Assembly: GCA_050743625.1 (NCBI GenBank)
Contig: JBOGED010000552.1
Location: forward strand, 1 to 14,144
DNA: 14,144 bases
Direction of reading: 5' to 3'
Source: JBOGED01 sp050743625
GTDB taxonomy: Bacteria > Actinomycetota > Nitriliruptoria > Euzebyales > Egibacteraceae
In this document: positions 12,341-14,144 of the stretch, piece by piece
Position numbering within the stretch: the first letter of the stretch is position 1
How the letters are laid out: each line of letters begins with the position of its first letter
The notes under the pieces: generated by a model
Seen by the model: only the letters and a program-made list of their open reading frames with translations
Told to the model about the DNA's origin: nothing
Database searches by the model: none
Translations under genes and position numbers: made by a program

Positions 12341-13015
12341 GAGCTGCGGTGGACCGCGTCCCTGTCGGGAGACGCGGGGTGGGGCCTGTGCGTGTCGTGG
12401 AGGCCGGTGCCGTGATCGACTGCGCGCGGCGGGACGCAGCGGGGCTGGTCGCCCAAGCGTTGGCGCTCTGCCAGGCCCTCGGGCCTGGAGCTGCCCTCAT
12501 CGAGGACGTGAGCGACCCGTGTTGACGACGTGTCCGTCGGGTACACCCAGTGGATGGGTCAGGCGACCGTGCCCACTTCCGCTGGCGAGGGTGAGCACGC
12601 CACTGGTCTGAGGCAGGCCATCACGCTGCGGCGGATGCGGCTGTTTATCCTCGGTGACGTGCTCGGGGCGGGCGTGTATGTCCTGATCGGGCAGGTGGCC
12701 GGCAGGGTGGGCGGGGCCGTGTGGGCGCCGTTCCTGCTCGCGCTCTGCTTCGCGCTGTTTACGGCGTTCTCGTATGCCGAGTTGGTGACGAAGTATCCGC
12801 TGGCTGGCGGCGCGGCCGTCTTCGCGCAGCGGGCCTTCGGGAAGCCGCTGCTGTCGTTCTTGACCGGTTTCGCGATGATGAGCGGGGCGGTGACGGCGGC
12901 GGCGTCGCTGGCCGTGGCGTTTGCGGGCGATTACCTTGCGCAGTTCGTCACGGTGCCGAGCATCCTGGCTGCCCTTGTCTTCATGGGGGTCGTCGCGTTG
13001 GTGAACCTGCGGGGG
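12341..13015 (+). repeat. Direct repeat, copy B (leads into the intact permease)
   Basis: This copy begins inside the coding sequence of a small cysteine protein: 12341-12415 encodes ELRWTASLSGDAGWGL and ends WRPVP with a TGA, matching the last 25 codons of the gene at 10570-10794. It then carries a complete 37-codon ORF and the 5' part of the APC permease gene, without the deletions seen in copy A. The order cysteine protein, short ORF, permease was therefore probably ancestral. Confidence 0.9.
12412..12525 (+). CDS. Possible 37-residue protein between cysteine-protein remnant and permease
   Basis: GTG 12412 overlaps the stop of the cysteine-protein remnant (GTGA). The ORF encodes MIDCARRDAAGLVAQALALC and ends IEDVSDPC, with TGA at 12523-12525. 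It is rich in alanine and leucine and could form one amphipathic helix. A damaged version occurs at 10791 in copy A. The coupled position suggests a real small gene, but no family is recognised and the length is near the limit of what can be judged. Confidence 0.35.
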   Translation: MIDCARRDAAGLVAQALALCQALGPGAALIEDVSDPC

Positions 13016-13882
13016 ATCGAAGAGTCGATGCGCGTCAACGTCGTCCTCACCGTTATCGAGGTGAGCGGGCTCGCGCTTGTCATCGTGCTGGGGTGGGCGA
13101 CGGTCGCGATGGGTGGGGGCGACCCGGCGCGAGCGCTCCAGTTCCGCGGCGACGTGAGCGTGCCGATGGCGATCATCGGTGGGACCGCGCTTGCCTTCTT
13201 CGCGTTCCAGGGGTTCGAGACGTCGGCGAACGTGGCCGAGGAGGCCACCGACCCACGCCGCACCTACCCGCGGGCGCTGCTGTCCGCGCTCGCGGTGGCG
13301 GGGATCATCTACCTGTTGATCGGCTTGGCGCTGTCGATGGTCGCCTCGCCAGATGACCTGGCCTCTTCGTCAGGGCCCCTACTGGCTGTCATCGAGGCCG
13401 CGCCGGTCGCGTTCCCGCCCTGGCTGTTCGCGCTGATCGCCTTGCTCGCGGTGTCCAACGGCGCGCTGCTGTTCAGCATCGCCGCCTCGCGGCTGTTGTA
13501 TGGGATGGCCCGGGAGGGTCTGCTCCCCTCGATCTTTGGTCGCCTGCTACCCGGGCGGCGGACCCCGCCGGTGGCGATCGGCGCGACGAGCCTGCTGGCG
13601 GCGGTGCTGATCGCCACCGGGGATCTCACCACGTTGGCCGAGACCACCGTGCTCCTGCTGGTCCTCGTCTATCTCGCGGTCAACGCCTCGGCGCTCGCGC
13701 TGCGCCGCCGACCCGTCGACGTCCCCCACTTCCGCGCCCCGACAGTCATGCCCGTCCTCGGTGTCGCCTCGTGCCTGCTGATCCTGACGCAGCAGACCGC
13801 CGCCACCATCGGCCGCGCGGGTCTGCTGCTGCTCGCCGGCGTGGCGCTATATCTGCCGACACGCACGGTCCTACGGAGGTGA
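12554..13882 (+). CDS. APC-superfamily amino acid permease
   Basis: This 442-residue inner-membrane transporter belongs to the amino acid-polyamine-organocation superfamily; about twelve hydrophobic helices can be traced. Helix 1 carries GDVLGAGVY (34-42), the glycine-broken substrate segment. Helix 6 carries ALAFFAFQGFETSANVAEE, and SRLLYGMAREGLLP follows helix 8, both family marks. I favour ATG 12554 over the in-frame GTG 12530. Against the copy at 10895, differences downstream of the ATG are mainly at third codon positions, whereas the stretch before it is nearly invariant but has a one-base indel. No strong ribosome-binding site precedes either. The substrate is not readable; amino acid or amine uptake is likely. 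The 5' third is duplicated in copy A. Confidence 0.88.
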   Translation: MGQATVPTSAGEGEHATGLRQAITLRRMRLFILGDVLGAGVYVLIGQVAGRVGGAVWAPFLLALCFALFTAFSYAELVTKYPLAGGAAVFAQRAFGKPLLSFLTGFAMMSGAVTAAASLAVAFAGDYLAQFVTVPSILAALVFMGVVALVNLRGIEESMRVNVVLTVIEVSGLALVIVLGWATVAMGGGDPARALQFRGDVSVPMAIIGGTALAFFAFQGFETSANVAEEATDPRRTYPRALLSALAVAGIIYLLIGLALSMVASPDDLASSSGPLLAVIEAAPVAFPPWLFALIALLAVSNGALLFSIAASRLLYGMAREGLLPSIFGRLLPGRRTPPVAIGATSLLAAVLIATGDLTTLAETTVLLLVLVYLAVNASALALRRRPVDVPHFRAPTVMPVLGVASCLLILTQQTAATIGRAGLLLLAGVALYLPTRTVLRR

Positions 13883-13928
13883 CAACGCCAGCGAGGGGAG
13901 AAGGACGACCCGGTCACCAATCTTCACA

Positions 13929-13964
13929 CTGCAGCTTTCCTCCGAATCCGGAGGAAAGCTGCAG
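13929..13964. repeat. Palindrome A, copy 2 of the bipartite element
   Basis: CTGCAGCTTTCCTCCG (13929-13944) and its exact reverse complement (13949-13964) flank a 4-nt loop. It lies 47 nt after the permease stop and could also end that transcript. The inner arm CTTTCCTCCG and the centre match the palindromes at 5201-5302. Confidence 0.85.
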
Positions 13965-13990
13965 GTTAAGCGCGCGCTTGCGGAACAAGA

Positions 13991-14025
13991 CCGCAATTTT
14001 CCCTCGTATGTGGAGGAAAGCTGCG
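13991..14025. repeat. Palindrome B, copy 2 of the bipartite element
   Basis: An imperfect inverted repeat: CCGCAATTTTCCCTC on the left and GGAGGAAAGCTGCG on the right. As at 5266-5302, it follows palindrome A after about 30 nt, with a similar start to the spacer (AGGTTAAGC here, AGGTCAAGC there). It is more decayed than the other three palindromes. A small 6-bp stem, TTGCGG (13978-13983) with CCGCAA (13991-13996), overlaps its left side. Confidence 0.65.
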
Positions 14026-14144
14026 CCTTCCCCGACCCGCGAAGCGAGTTCTTTTCGCGCTCGTTCGAGCAGCGCCTCGGCGGCGAGCACCGCTTTGCTG
14101 CAAACCGGGTCGTGAAGGCCGTGCGACTTGGCGGCGGCTCACGC

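Noticed and set aside
10720..13015. Composite transposon carrying VapBC
   Set aside because: The flanking repeats are pieces of host-type genes with no transposase and no terminal inverted repeats, so recombination is a better explanation.

Overview
The window is high-GC DNA (roughly 70% by eye) with GTG starts, many ATGA/GTGA stop-start overlaps, a two-helix NACHT-type NTPase and a TPR-type XRE-like regulator. This points to an actinobacterium, plausibly a filamentous one such as Streptosporangiales or Thermomonosporaceae. The order is an inference; no rRNA or other marker gene is present.

Left block (2-4775, + strand): a tightly coupled cassette of the 3' end of an unidentified gene, a DegT/StrS-type PLP aminotransferase, a classical SDR dehydrogenase, a ThiF/MoeB-type adenylyltransferase without zinc cysteine pairs, a two-part GNAT acetyltransferase and a PAPS-sulfotransferase-like protein. 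Four of the five junctions are 1-4 nt overlaps. The set reads like a small-molecule or peptide-modification pathway whose product I cannot name. A branched hairpin ends the block.

Middle block (4860-10169): a broken NACHT NTPase gene, interrupted by a pair of palindromes and by a 35-bp copy of part of the next gene, and then internally deleted. It runs with an ATGA overlap into a soluble BtuF-like cobalamin-binding protein. Facing it on the minus strand are a TPR/HTH-like regulator, metY (O-acetylhomoserine sulfhydrylase) and a CoA-binding-fold protein, in that transcriptional order.

Right block (10170-14144): two tandem paralogous small cysteine proteins (CC-x20-CPLC-x3-W) diverge from the regulator. 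The 3' end of the second, a short ORF and the start of an APC permease gene then appear twice as a direct repeat. The first copy (10720-11205) is deleted and truncated. The second (12341-13015) continues into an intact APC permease. Between the copies lie a VapBC toxin-antitoxin pair, whose toxin has no ordinary start codon in the expected place, and a decayed amidohydrolase-like fragment on the minus strand. A second copy of the bipartite palindrome element lies after the permease.

Most notable are the repeated two-palindrome element, the direct repeat flanking VapBC, the tandem cysteine mini-proteins, the scrambled NACHT locus and the unassigned five-enzyme cassette. No tRNA, rRNA, CRISPR array or complete insertion sequence was seen.
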